Shown: positions 1 to 7,964, counted from the first letter of the stretch. The stretch: DNA of 64,000 nt from Castellaniella hirudinis (GCF_042651965.1 NZ_JBHSDY010000011.1:163100-227099), one strand, 5' to 3'. The notes: generated by a model not told the origin, from the sequence alone. A program made the numbers and translations.

Positions 1-183
1 GCCTTCATGCGTCAGGGTGCGCCAGTCGCCGGGGTCGGGCACCATTTTTTCGTGCCCCACGTAGCGCGCGCTATGGTCGAAAATGTGGCTGCGCTCCCGC
101 GCCAGGACGGCCGGGTCGAAATAGTGGTGGACCGGAAGCTGGCTGGCCAGATCCGCGCCGGAAGGGATGTAAGGGTTGGTCAT
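1..183 (-). CDS. Rieske-type ring-hydroxylating oxygenase alpha subunit (5' end only)
   Basis: Only the first 61 codons lie in the window; the gene runs off the left edge. The peptide starts MTNPYIPSGADLASQLPVHH and continues with YVGHEKMVPDPGDW, which resembles the stretch just before the Rieske [2Fe-2S] domain in aromatic-ring-hydroxylating dioxygenase alpha subunits. The Rieske Cys/His ligands and the catalytic iron site would lie outside the window. The ATG (183-181) is preceded by a G-rich Shine-Dalgarno (GGGGGGA). It is divergent from xseB. Substrate cannot be predicted. The family call is an inference from a short N-terminus. Confidence 0.6.
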   Translation of the reverse strand, partial: MTNPYIPSGADLASQLPVHHYFDPAVLARERSHIFDHSARYVGHEKMVPDPGDWRTLTHEG

Positions 184-354
184 TGGTTCCCCCCGCATGA
201 ATGAGACTGCCCGGAGCGCCGTCCGGACTCCCCGGCACGGCGCATGGCGCGGTCCGGGGCAGGGGCCGAAATTGTACCCCACCCCCGAACGCGGGGGCGG
301 GGACGGTTTCGTGGTCCGGCGGGGTTCCCGTACAATTCAGTCTGGAATGCTCAG
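184..354. other. Divergent intergenic region, oxygenase / xseB
   Basis: This 171-nt spacer separates the minus-strand oxygenase from xseB. It is very GC-rich and contains a C-rich/G-rich self-complementary stretch near 280-305 that could fold into a hairpin. The only promoter-like element I see is the xseB -10 candidate listed separately. Confidence 0.4.
308..336 (+). promoter_or_regulatory. Candidate sigma70 promoter of xseB operon
   Basis: TACAAT at 331-336 matches five of six positions of the -10 consensus. The hexamer 17 nt upstream (TTCGTG, 308-313) is a poor -35. It lies 18 nt before the xseB ATG. It is the only good -10 in the gap, so it may drive xseB-ispA-dxs-folE2. Confidence 0.4.
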
Positions 355-642
355 ATGAAACCCATGGTCAACGATCAAACCTCGCCGGACACCACGCCCC
401 GGCCCGCCGATCCATTGCCCCAGGACTTCGAAACGGCGCTGGCCGAACTCGAAGACCTGGCCGGCCGTATGAACGACGGCAATCTGGGCCTGGACGAGTC
501 CATCGCCTTGTATCAGCGCGGCGTGGCGTTGGCCCAGGTATGCCAGCGACGGCTGGAAACCGTCGAGCAGCAGGTCCAGGTGTTGCAGGGCCAGTTGCTC
601 CAGCCTTTCGACGACGACGCGACGGCGCGGGACGCGACATGA
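355..642 (+). CDS. xseB: Exodeoxyribonuclease VII small subunit
   Basis: This is the 95-aa small subunit of exonuclease VII, which assembles in several copies on XseA to degrade single-stranded DNA. The diagnostic XseB core is present: DFETALAELEDLAGRM, then GNLGLDESIALYQRGVALAQ, a short helical domain ending in LETVEQQVQVL. The length fits the family (about 80-95 aa). The start is taken as ATG 355 (MKPMVND); ATG 364 is an alternative. An upstream in-frame extension to 244 is low-complexity and is rejected. The stop overlaps the ispA start (ATGA, 639-642), so translational coupling is likely. Proximity of xseB to ispA and dxs is common in proteobacteria. Confidence 0.93.
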   Translation: MKPMVNDQTSPDTTPRPADPLPQDFETALAELEDLAGRMNDGNLGLDESIALYQRGVALAQVCQRRLETVEQQVQVLQGQLLQPFDDDATARDAT

Positions 643-1556
643 ACGCTGTGCCGGGAAATTTCGACGCCTGGCTCAGCAGCCGGGTGGATCACGTCGCGGC
701 GGTGCTCGACGATCTGCTGCCGCCTGTTCAGGACGATCCTGCGCGCCTGCACGAGGCCATGCGCTATGCCGTCCTGGGGCCGGGCAAGCGGGTGCGCGCC
801 GCCCTGGTCTACGCGGCCGGCGAGGCCAGCCGTGCCGCGACCGGGACGGCCGCCGCCCAGGATCTGGCGCTGGACGCCGCTGCTGCTGCGGTCGAACTGA
901 TCCACGCGTATTCGCTGATCCACGACGATCTGCCCTGCATGGATGACGACGACCTGCGGCGCGGCCGGCCCACCGTCCATCGCCAGTTCGACGACGAGGC
1001 CCTGGCCATGCTGGCCGGGGATGCCTTGCAGCCGCTGGCCTTCGATTGCCTGGCGCAGATGCCGATCGCGCCGGCCCTGACCGTTCAAGCCGTGCAGCTA
1101 TTGGCCCGTGCCGCCGGCAGCGACGGCATGGTGGGCGGCCAGGCCATCGACTGCGCCAGCGTCGGCCAGGCGCTGCCGATCGAGGCGCTGCAACACATGC
1201 ACCGCATGAAGACCGGCGCGCTGCTGGAAGCCAGCGTTTTGCTGGGCGGGGTGGTGGCCGGGGCCAGCAGCACGGCGCGCGCCGGCCTGGAGTCCTACGC
1301 GGCGGCCATGGGGCTGGCTTTTCAGGTGGTGGATGACATCCTGGACGTGACCGCCGATTCGGCCACGCTGGGCAAGACCGCCGGCAAGGACGCCGCCCAG
1401 GGCAAACCGACCTACGTCTCCATCATGGGGCTGGACGGCTCGCGCGAACTGCTGGACAGCCTGCGCGAGCAGGCGTACACCGCGCTGCTGCCGCTGGGGC
1501 CGTCGGCGTGCCGCCTGCGCGAACTGGCTGACTTCATCATCGGGCGGTCCCATTAG
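639..1556 (+). CDS. ispA: Farnesyl diphosphate synthase (polyprenyl synthetase)
   Basis: A 305-aa trans-isoprenyl diphosphate synthase that condenses IPP with DMAPP/GPP to make farnesyl diphosphate in the cytosol. Both aspartate-rich motifs are visible: the first in IHDDLPCMDDDDLRRGRPTVH (about residues 90-110) and the second as QVVDDILD (about 230). KRVRAALVYAAGE near residue 50 is the IPP-binding basic region, and KTGALLEAS is also conserved. FPP made here feeds undecaprenyl diphosphate and quinone side chains, and also squalene through the hpnCDE genes at 20.8-24.0 kb. The start is the ATG inside the xseB stop; dxs follows closely. Confidence 0.95.
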   Translation: MNAVPGNFDAWLSSRVDHVAAVLDDLLPPVQDDPARLHEAMRYAVLGPGKRVRAALVYAAGEASRAATGTAAAQDLALDAAAAAVELIHAYSLIHDDLPCMDDDDLRRGRPTVHRQFDDEALAMLAGDALQPLAFDCLAQMPIAPALTVQAVQLLARAAGSDGMVGGQAIDCASVGQALPIEALQHMHRMKTGALLEASVLLGGVVAGASSTARAGLESYAAAMGLAFQVVDDILDVTADSATLGKTAGKDAAQGKPTYVSIMGLDGSRELLDSLREQAYTALLPLGPSACRLRELADFIIGRSH

Positions 1557-1584
1557 CGTGGACAGGCCCTGGATTCAAAGCAAC

Positions 1585-3447
1585 ATGACTAGACTACTGG
1601 AAGGCATCCAATCGCCGGCGGATCTGCGCCGGCTTGACCGTCGGGACCTCAAGGAACTGGCCGCCGAGCTGCGGGCGTTCGTGCTGGACTCCGTCTCGCG
1701 CACGGGGGGGCATCTGTCCTCGAACCTGGGGACGGTCGAACTGACCCTGGCGCTGCATTACGCGTTCAACACGCCCGATGACCGGCTGATCTGGGACGTG
1801 GGCCATCAGTCCTATCCGCACAAGATCCTGACCGGGCGCCGCGAGGCCATGTCCGGCCTGCGCCAGCACGGCGGCATCTCCGGATTCCCGAAGCGCGCCG
1901 AATCGCCGTATGACGCTTTTGGCACGGCGCATTCCTCGACCTCGATCTCTGCCGCGCTGGGCATGGCCGTGGCGTCGCGCAACGCGGGCGACGCCCAGCG
2001 CCAGCACATCGCCGTCATCGGCGACGGGGCCATGACGGCCGGCATGGCCTTCGAGGCCCTGAACAACGCCGGCGTCACGTCCGACGTGAACCTGCTGGTG
2101 GTGCTGAACGACAACGACATGTCGATTTCGCCGCCGGTGGGGGCGCTGAACTATTACTTCGCCCGCCTGTTGTCGGGGCAGTTCTACGCCCATGCCAAGA
2201 ACATGGGGCGGGCCGTGCTGCAGCATGTGCCGCCCGTGCTGGCGCTGGCGCGCAAGCTGGAAGGCCATGCCAAGGGCATGCTGTCGCCCGCCACGCTGTT
2301 CGAGGAACTGGGCTTCAACTACATGGGACCGATCGACGGCCACGACCTGGACGTGTTGATCCCCACCCTGGAAAACGTGCGCCGGCTCGGCGGCCTGCAG
2401 TTCCTGCACGTCGTCACGCGCAAGGGCCAGGGCTACAAGCTGGCCGAAGCCGACCCGGTCCTGTATCACGGCCCGGGGAAATTCGATCCTTCGGTCGGCA
2501 TCCAGAAACCGGCTGCGCCAGCGCGCCGGTCCTTCACCCAGGTCTTCGGCGACTGGCTGTGCGATATGGCGGCGGCCGACACCCGCCTGGTGGGCATCAC
2601 GCCCGCCATGCGCGAGGGCAGCGGCCTGGTCGAATTCGAGCGTCGCTTTCCGCAGCGCTATTTCGACGTCGGTATCGCCGAACAGCACGCGGTGACTTTT
2701 GCCGCCGGCCTGGCCTGCGAAGGCTGCAAGCCCGTGGTGGCCATCTACTCCACCTTTTTGCAGCGCGGCTATGATCAGTTGATCCACGACGTGGCCCTGC
2801 AGAACCTGGACGTGACCTTCGCCCTGGACCGGGCCGGCATCGTCGGTGCCGATGGGGCGACCCACGCCGGCAATTACGACATCGCCTATCTGCGCTGCAT
2901 TCCGAACCTGGTGATCGCCACGCCCTCGGACGAGCACGAGGCCCGGCTGCTGCTGAACACCTGTTTTCTGCACGATGGACCCGCCTCGGTCCGCTACCCG
3001 CGCGGCGCCGGTTGCGGCGCCGAGCCGGGCGACAGCCTGGACCCGGTCGAACTCGGCCGCGCCGTGGTGCGCCGCGAGGGCCGGAGCGTCGCGCTGCTGG
3101 TCTTCGGCACCTTGCTGCCCGAGGCCGCCCGCGCGGCCGAAGCGCTGGACGCCACCCTGGTGGACATGCGTTTCGTCAAACCGTTGGACGAGGCGCTGCT
3201 GCGACGCCTGGCCGAGACCCACGAGCTGTTCGTCACGGTCGAGGAGGGCGCTATCATGGGCGGCGCCGGCAGCGCCGTGGCCGAATGGCTGAACCGGGAG
3301 GCGATCGTCCTCCCGATCCTGCAACTGGGTTTGCCGGATGAATTCATCGATCATGGGGACCAGAAGGCCATCCTGGCCAGTCTCGGTCTGGATGCCGGCG
3401 GAATCGAGGCGTCGATCCGCCAACGCTTGAAAAGGAATGCGTCATGA
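1585..3447 (+). CDS. dxs: 1-deoxy-D-xylulose-5-phosphate synthase
   Basis: A 620-aa thiamine diphosphate enzyme that condenses pyruvate with glyceraldehyde-3-phosphate, the first step of the MEP isoprenoid pathway. Visible motifs are the substrate-binding GHQSYPHKILTGRR near residue 75, the TPP/Mg motif GDGAMTAGMAFEALNNAG near 145, and the transketolase central motif GIAEQHAVTFAAGLA. The length is typical of DXS. I chose ATG 1585 (MTRLLEGI), the usual DXS N-terminus; an upstream in-frame GTG at 1558 would add nine residues. The end overlaps folE2 by ATGA. Its position after ispA puts the first MEP step and FPP synthesis in one operon. Confidence 0.96.
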   Translation: MTRLLEGIQSPADLRRLDRRDLKELAAELRAFVLDSVSRTGGHLSSNLGTVELTLALHYAFNTPDDRLIWDVGHQSYPHKILTGRREAMSGLRQHGGISGFPKRAESPYDAFGTAHSSTSISAALGMAVASRNAGDAQRQHIAVIGDGAMTAGMAFEALNNAGVTSDVNLLVVLNDNDMSISPPVGALNYYFARLLSGQFYAHAKNMGRAVLQHVPPVLALARKLEGHAKGMLSPATLFEELGFNYMGPIDGHDLDVLIPTLENVRRLGGLQFLHVVTRKGQGYKLAEADPVLYHGPGKFDPSVGIQKPAAPARRSFTQVFGDWLCDMAAADTRLVGITPAMREGSGLVEFERRFPQRYFDVGIAEQHAVTFAAGLACEGCKPVVAIYSTFLQRGYDQLIHDVALQNLDVTFALDRAGIVGADGATHAGNYDIAYLRCIPNLVIATPSDEHEARLLLNTCFLHDGPASVRYPRGAGCGAEPGDSLDPVELGRAVVRREGRSVALLVFGTLLPEAARAAEALDATLVDMRFVKPLDEALLRRLAETHELFVTVEEGAIMGGAGSAVAEWLNREAIVLPILQLGLPDEFIDHGDQKAILASLGLDAGGIEASIRQRLKRNAS

Positions 3448-4256
3448 ACACCCTGCTGGATCCGGTCGCGACGGCGATGCCTGATGTGCAAAGCGGGCCG
3501 GATACGCGTCGGATCGCCATTCAGCGAGTCGGGGTGCGCGGCGTGCGCCATCCCCTGCTGGTGGCCGGCGGCGCCGGCCAGCCCCAGGCGACGATTGCCG
3601 CGTGGGAAATGACCGTGGCCCTGCCGGCCGAGGAAAAAGGCACGCACATGTCGCGCTTCATCACGCTGCTGGAGTCGCATCGCGCCCAGCCGATGACGCC
3701 CGCCGCCCTGTGTGACCTGGGGCGGTCCATGCTGGACCTGCTGCATGCGGATGCCGGCGACCTCGCGGCCGATTTCCCTTATTTCATCGACAAGGCCGCG
3801 CCGGTGTCCGGCGTGCGCAGCCTGATGGACTACCAGGTGCGCTGGTCCGTCCACGCCCGCCGGGACGAGACGCCGCGCTTTTCCCTGTCCGTCCAGGTGC
3901 CGGTGACCAGCCTGTGCCCTTGCTCGAAGGCGATCTCGGAATACGGCGCCCACAACCAGCGTTCGCACGTCACCGTGGACCTGGAATACGACACGGTCCA
4001 GGCCGTCGACCTGGATGCCTTGATCCGCGGCGTGGAATCCCAGGCCTCGTGCGAGTTGTGGGGCCTGCTGAAGCGTCCCGACGAGAAATTCGTCACCGAG
4101 CGCGCCTACGAGAACCCGAAATTCGTCGAGGATCTGGTGCGCGACGTGGCCGTGATGCTGCAACGCCTGCCCGGCGTGGCGTCCTACCAGGTCACGGCGG
4201 AAAACTTCGAATCCATCCACAACCATTCCGCCTATGCGGTGGTGAGCAGCCGCTAG
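3444..4256 (+). CDS. folE2: GTP cyclohydrolase FolE2 (type IB)
   Basis: A 270-aa type IB GTP cyclohydrolase that converts GTP to 7,8-dihydroneopterin triphosphate for folate and queuosine pathways. Family signatures are EEKGTHMSRF (about residue 65), PVTSLCPCSKAISEYGAHNQRS (about 150, with the metal-ligand Cys and the active-site region) and the C-terminal ENFESIHNHSAYAV. FolE2 is metal-promiscuous and often replaces zinc-dependent FolE under zinc limitation. No Zur site is visible here because the gene is translationally coupled to dxs by a 4-nt overlap, so expression probably follows the isoprenoid operon. Confidence 0.95.
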   Translation: MNTLLDPVATAMPDVQSGPDTRRIAIQRVGVRGVRHPLLVAGGAGQPQATIAAWEMTVALPAEEKGTHMSRFITLLESHRAQPMTPAALCDLGRSMLDLLHADAGDLAADFPYFIDKAAPVSGVRSLMDYQVRWSVHARRDETPRFSLSVQVPVTSLCPCSKAISEYGAHNQRSHVTVDLEYDTVQAVDLDALIRGVESQASCELWGLLKRPDEKFVTERAYENPKFVEDLVRDVAVMLQRLPGVASYQVTAENFESIHNHSAYAVVSSR

Positions 4257-4271
4257 TATGACGGGAAAGCC

Positions 4272-5363
4272 TCAGCAGCGCGGATACAGGTCGATCATCG
4301 CCCGATAGACCAGGCTCTGCCGGCGCCACAGGATGTAATCACACACCCCGCCCATGTGGATGGTGGCCTCCCCGGGTGTGCATTGCAGGGCAAAGCCGAT
4401 CGTGTTGTTTTCGACTTCGCGTGTGCTGACCTGATCGCCCCGCCCGTCGCTCTCGTCCGCCTGCGCTTTGGCCCGTGCGACGCTCGCTTCGATGTTGGCG
4501 AGTTCCGCTTTCAGGGCCTGTATCGCCTGATTCTGATTGGGGGCCTGCCTGCGGATCTGCTGAAACGTGCCGGGAATGCTTTGGGCGAGCAGGTCCGTGC
4601 GGATCCGGCGCAAGGTCGCGTCGGGAAAGTCATGCATGGCAGGCGCCAGAAAGGCGAAGGTCCCCTGGCATGATACCGAGGACATCCCGGCGGGCAGGGG
4701 AATCCGGGACACGGCCGGGCCCGGTACGCCGTCCGGACCCGGTGCGCCATAGCCGCCCCCCGACGATTGAGGATTGTCCCACCAGCGCTGCTCATCACCC
4801 CGCACGGTGTCCCCCAACTGGCGCGCCGTTTTGGCCAGGTCGTGCTGCTGATGCGAGGACAGCCCGGAGGCGGCCAGATCCAGCACCATGCCGCCGATGG
4901 CCCGTGACATATTGTCCGGCCCCAGGCCTGCCAGGGCCGACTGATTGACCTCCGGAACCTCGACCATGGCCAGAGGCTGCTGCAGGCGGCTGCTGTGCTG
5001 GTTCTTGTACTGCGCGTGCAAATGCGCGCCATATTGCAGGATCACCGCGGCCGAGGCGTTGGCGGCGGGCGGTTTGCCCGCTTGCCCCGGCGCCTTGCGG
5101 CAGGACGCCGGCAGGTTTTTCCAGGCGCTGACGGCTTCGTCGCGCATGCCCATGGAGGCAAGCAGCGCAAATTCCTTCTGCGATGCCTCGCACGAGGCTG
5201 CCGTAACAGGCGCACTGTATCCGGTCAGGACACCGGACAGGATCAGGCAGAAAGCCCACGATCCTGTGGCGGCCCGGCGTAGAGGCCCGGACGGTGCGGA
5301 TGCCCTGCGCCGGGTCGCCTTTGGATATCCCCCAAAGAGGTGGACAGTCTCGGGCATCGTCAT
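4272..5363 (-). CDS. Exported protein of unknown function, partner of the upstream lipoprotein
   Basis: I do not recognise this 363-aa protein. The N-terminus has a long basic stretch (about 35 residues, several Arg pairs) followed by a hydrophobic segment, WAFCLILSGVLTGYSAPVTAA, consistent with a Sec signal peptide cleaved near residue 57. The mature part has six cysteines, one of them the last residue, suggesting disulfides in the periplasm. The middle is rich in Gly/Pro (YGAPGPDGVPGPAVS), and a helical Ala/Gln/Glu-rich region (about 270-310) may form a short coiled coil. Its start overlaps the stop of the lipoprotein gene (ATGA, 5363-5360), so the two are almost certainly co-translated. 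The sequence looks less GC-rich than the flanking housekeeping genes. Confidence 0.7.
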   Translation of the reverse strand: MTMPETVHLFGGYPKATRRRASAPSGPLRRAATGSWAFCLILSGVLTGYSAPVTAASCEASQKEFALLASMGMRDEAVSAWKNLPASCRKAPGQAGKPPAANASAAVILQYGAHLHAQYKNQHSSRLQQPLAMVEVPEVNQSALAGLGPDNMSRAIGGMVLDLAASGLSSHQQHDLAKTARQLGDTVRGDEQRWWDNPQSSGGGYGAPGPDGVPGPAVSRIPLPAGMSSVSCQGTFAFLAPAMHDFPDATLRRIRTDLLAQSIPGTFQQIRRQAPNQNQAIQALKAELANIEASVARAKAQADESDGRGDQVSTREVENNTIGFALQCTPGEATIHMGGVCDYILWRRQSLVYRAMIDLYPRC

Positions 5364-6829
5364 TTGCGCAGCTTTTTATAAATCGCCTGCAATTGGCGAT
5401 GAATATCATCCTGGCTTTCGCCGCTGATGCTGGTTTTCATCCCTTCGATGGTCACGTCGATCGCCTTGGCGCGCAGTTCAGCGCCGGGCACCAGCTCTTG
5501 CAGCAGGGCTTGCGACAGGCTCTCGCTTCTTTGGGCGAACAGCGCTTCTGTATTGATCACGTGGCTGCTCAAGGCCATCGGGTTGTAGGCGGTCGCACCG
5601 CCAAACAGGCCTGAGCTGAAACCGCCCGCCAGCACGGCGCCCACCTGCATCCAGCCCAGTCCTTGCGCTTTGGCGTAGCCGTCGGCCAACAAGCGTCGGC
5701 TTTGGCGGAAACTCCTGCCGTAGTTGCCATTGAGGATGGATTGCTGCAAGGCGTCGTCCTGCGCGAGCAGCCAATCGTTTTCCGCACCCAGCAGCTTTTC
5801 AATGATGGCAAGATTGCGCGCGTCATTGGGCTGGGGCGCCTGGTTTGCCGCCCGCTCGGCCAGCGCCGGATCGTAGCGGCGCACATACCCGGCCAGACTC
5901 TGCCGGTACACCGCAGGCAGGTCGATCTGCTCCAGCGCATGCACCGCCATGCGCGCAATCCAGTCCGAGGTGTCATTCTGGATGGTGTCGGATGTCGCCA
6001 TGAAGCCTTCCTCGGTGCTCAGCTTCAGGTACTTGTCCTGATTTTTTTCCCACACACTCTCTGATGTGGTGACGAAGCCCGCCTGCAAGGCCTTTTTATG
6101 CTTGGGGTAGTCCGTCAACGGGGCGGTTTTGGCGGAGTAATAATGCAGCGGTGCAAATGCGGGCGCGTCGCGCACCGTCAGGTCCCGGCAGTCGTCAGCC
6201 TGCGGTTTGTAAAACGGGTGATGTCCTGCCACCATGACCAGATTGCCGCAGGTTTCCGGGGATTGCGACGCGGCGGTGCGGATGTTGAAGGTGGGCGTGT
6301 AGCCCGATCCGACCGTTTCCGTCATCGCGCTGGGCAGCTCATACAGCTCGATGATCAGTGTCGAAACACCCGGTGCCTCCAGCACGGGCCGATTGATGAA
6401 GCGGCCCTGGGCATAGTCCAGCACGAAAGGTTCCAGCCGGACCCGGTCGATATCCATGTAGCGACCCAGAATGGTCTTCAGCTCGGCGGCATAATATGTA
6501 GAGTGCTCGGCCAGCAAGGGCACATAGCGGTTGGTAAACGACGAGTTGCCGCAACTGCTGAACGGATGATTCAGGAAATCGTTGTATCGGCAGGCGTATT
6601 CTTCGTTGAGCTGGGCCAGCGCCGCCGGTGCGGCGACCAGCGGAAACTGGATGCTGACAATGGCGCCTTCCGGCATCTGCATCTGATGCGCGGCGGGCTG
6701 GGGGTTCATCCCGGCAGGCAGATTGGCCACATGGGTGGCGCAGCCGCCCAACAGGGCCAGCGCCACGCCGGAGACGGCCAGCCCTGCCGGCCGCGTCCAC
6801 CCGTCACGATCATTATTTTTATGCGTCAT
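5360..6829 (-). CDS. Outer- or inner-membrane lipoprotein of unknown function
   Basis: A 489-aa lipoprotein I do not recognise. ATG 6829 is chosen because a perfectly placed GGGAGGA lies 5 nt upstream; a longer in-frame version to 6868 lacks this. The signal peptide ends in the lipobox LLGGC (Cys30). Residue +2 is Ala, which by the Lol rule favours outer-membrane sorting. Four further cysteines (YACRY, SSCGN, ETCGN, DDCRD) could form two disulfides. Near the C-terminus a Gly-rich hydrophobic stretch (MQVGAVLAGGFSSGLFGG) is followed by a helical tail ending KKLRK. No enzyme motif is seen. It is the first gene of the two-gene unit with 4272-5363. Confidence 0.75.
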   Translation of the reverse strand: MTHKNNDRDGWTRPAGLAVSGVALALLGGCATHVANLPAGMNPQPAAHQMQMPEGAIVSIQFPLVAAPAALAQLNEEYACRYNDFLNHPFSSCGNSSFTNRYVPLLAEHSTYYAAELKTILGRYMDIDRVRLEPFVLDYAQGRFINRPVLEAPGVSTLIIELYELPSAMTETVGSGYTPTFNIRTAASQSPETCGNLVMVAGHHPFYKPQADDCRDLTVRDAPAFAPLHYYSAKTAPLTDYPKHKKALQAGFVTTSESVWEKNQDKYLKLSTEEGFMATSDTIQNDTSDWIARMAVHALEQIDLPAVYRQSLAGYVRRYDPALAERAANQAPQPNDARNLAIIEKLLGAENDWLLAQDDALQQSILNGNYGRSFRQSRRLLADGYAKAQGLGWMQVGAVLAGGFSSGLFGGATAYNPMALSSHVINTEALFAQRSESLSQALLQELVPGAELRAKAIDVTIEGMKTSISGESQDDIHRQLQAIYKKLRK

Positions 6830-6914
6830 GTATCCTCCCGATTTGCTGACAATCTGCCAGGCTCGCATCCATCAGCGGCCCGGTTATCGGAAGGCATGCT
6901 ACTGAGCCCCGTGG

Positions 6915-6945
6915 TTGATTTCGTCCCCCAAATAGGGGAAATCAA
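6915..6945. repeat. Inverted repeat, 8-bp arms with inner C/G pairing
   Basis: Arms TTGATTTC (6915-6922) and GAAATCAA (6938-6945) are perfectly complementary, and the interior CCCC/GGGG runs extend the stem. It sits about 85 nt upstream of the lipoprotein ATG on the minus strand. No U-tract follows on either strand, so an operator or mRNA leader structure is more likely than a terminator. Confidence 0.6.
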
Positions 6946-6995
6946 GGGGTCCTCATCAGCGCGGCGGCGCGCCAATCCTCGGCAGGACGATGCGT

Positions 6996-7037
6996 GCACC
7001 ACTTTGGGGCTGTTCGAAGCCTGCCCCAAAGTGGTGC
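6996..7037. repeat. Inverted repeat, perfect 15-bp arms
   Basis: GCACCACTTTGGGGC (6996-7010) pairs perfectly with GCCCCAAAGTGGTGC (7023-7037) around a 12-nt loop that itself contains TTCGAA. It lies between two divergent promoters and lacks a T-run, so it is not a standard terminator. It could be an operator or a relic of a small mobile element. Confidence 0.7.
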
Positions 7038-7079
7038 GCGTGTCGGCCGAGATCTGATGCAAGAATCTCGGTCAAGGTC

Positions 7080-7110
7080 TTGGACTCGCACCAAATCAAT
7101 GTGCTAGAAT
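7080..7110 (+). promoter_or_regulatory. Promoter of the rpsF-priB-rpsR-rplI operon
   Basis: -35-like TTGGAC at 7080-7085 and -10 TAGAAT at 7105-7110. The 19-nt spacing is a little long, but the -10 carries the extended TGC element (7102-7104), typical of strong ribosomal promoters. Predicted start of transcription is near 7117, giving a leader of about 120 nt. Confidence 0.6.
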
Positions 7111-7116
7111 GCCGGG

Positions 7117-7236
7117 TTACTTGCTCGACCGTGCTTGTGGCGCGTCCAATGGACGCGTCCGTGGCTTCCAGGAAGGAGGCCGCATCGTGCCGGCGGGCTG
7201 TCTGTCAACATCACAGATATCCACAAGGAGTCTTAC
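7117..7236 (+). promoter_or_regulatory. Structured 5' leader of the rpsF operon
   Basis: The leader contains a hairpin CGCGTCC-aat-GGACGCG (7141-7157) followed by a second foldable segment (7159-7182, GGCTTCC against GGAAG/GGAGGCC). In many bacteria an S6:S18-binding RNA motif in this position gives autogenous control. Whether this leader carries that motif cannot be decided by eye. Confidence 0.35.
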
Positions 7237-7605
7237 ATGCGCCACTACGAAGTAGTGTTCATTGTGCACCCCGATCAGAGCGAGCAAGTGCCCGCCATGA
7301 TCGAGCGCTACCAGACCATGGTCACCAGCAACGGCGGCCAGATCCATCGCGTCGAGGACTGGGGCCGCCGCCAACTGGCCTACCCGATCCAGAAGCTCGT
7401 CAAGGCCCACTACGTGTGCTTCAACATCGAGTGCGGCCAGACCGCCCTGGATGAACTCGAGCACTCGTTCCGCTACAACGACGCGATCCTGCGCCACCTG
7501 TTCGTCAAGACCAAGCACGCTCACACCGAACCGTCCATCATGATGAAGTCGGTCGAGCGCGAGGAAGCCCGCAAGGCGACCGCGACCGAGTCCACGAATT
7601 CCTGA
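7237..7605 (+). CDS. rpsF: 30S ribosomal protein S6
   Basis: The 122-aa S6 protein of the small-subunit platform, where it binds 16S rRNA as a heterodimer with S18, encoded two genes downstream. MRHYEVVFIVHPDQSEQV and VHRVEDWGRRQLAYPIQK-type residues (IHRVEDWGRRQLAYPIQK) are diagnostic. ATG 7237 follows AAGGAG (7225-7230) with ideal spacing; the upstream in-frame extension is rejected. The C-terminus has a short charged tail (EREEARKATATE). It is first in the rpsF-priB-rpsR-rplI operon. Confidence 0.98.
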   Translation: MRHYEVVFIVHPDQSEQVPAMIERYQTMVTSNGGQIHRVEDWGRRQLAYPIQKLVKAHYVCFNIECGQTALDELEHSFRYNDAILRHLFVKTKHAHTEPSIMMKSVEREEARKATATESTNS

Positions 7606-7624
7606 TCCGGAGTTTGCGCGTTCC

Positions 7625-7918
7625 GTGAACCGGGTCGAAATCGCAGCGCGTCTGGCCGAGGCCGAGCCGCTGCGCCACACGCCGGCAGGCACGCCGGTGC
7701 TGCGGCTCCGGATGGCACATGAATCCGAGGTCCTCGAGGCCGGCGCTCCCCGCATCGTCCGCATGGAATTGCAGGCGGTTGCACTGGGAGACGTAGCCCA
7801 GGAACTGGCAGCGGCGCCGATCGGCGCACTGATCCAGGCCATCGGATTCCTGGCGCCGTTGCGGCAGGGTTCGGACCGGCTGGTGTTCCACATCCAGCGG
7901 ATCGCGCAGGCACACTGA
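7625..7918 (+). CDS. priB: Primosomal replication protein PriB
   Basis: A 97-aa OB-fold single-stranded-DNA-binding protein of the PriA-PriB primosome that restarts stalled replication forks. It starts with GTG 7625 (MNRVEIAARLAE). The pattern TPAGTPVLRLRMAHES, RIVRMELQAVALG and FLAPLRQGSDRLVFHIQRI fits beta-proteobacterial PriB. Its place between rpsF and rpsR is the conserved proteobacterial arrangement and supports the call. Confidence 0.93.
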   Translation: MNRVEIAARLAEAEPLRHTPAGTPVLRLRMAHESEVLEAGAPRIVRMELQAVALGDVAQELAAAPIGALIQAIGFLAPLRQGSDRLVFHIQRIAQAH

Positions 7919-7964
7919 ATGAACATGCCGGGCAGAGGCCCGGCCACAGAGAAAGGCAACCATC

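Larger units (their letters stand above)
6830..7236. other. Divergent intergenic region with two large inverted repeats and the rpsF leader
   Basis: 407 nt without a convincing gene. Reading left to right it holds the ribosome binding site of the minus-strand lipoprotein, an inverted repeat at 6915-6945, a second longer inverted repeat at 6996-7037, the rpsF promoter (7080-7110) and a structured rpsF 5' leader. A 78-codon open frame on the minus strand (6826-7062) has no recognisable features and overlaps the lipoprotein start, so I treat it as chance. Confidence 0.6.

Noticed and set aside
6996..7037. NtrC site
   Set aside because: The GCACC/GGTGC half sites are too far apart (about 30 nt) for the NtrC consensus spacing, and no -24/-12 promoter is visible.
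6826..7062. A 78-codon minus-strand gene before the lipoprotein
   Set aside because: It overlaps the lipoprotein start, spans both inverted repeats and shows no protein-like pattern.
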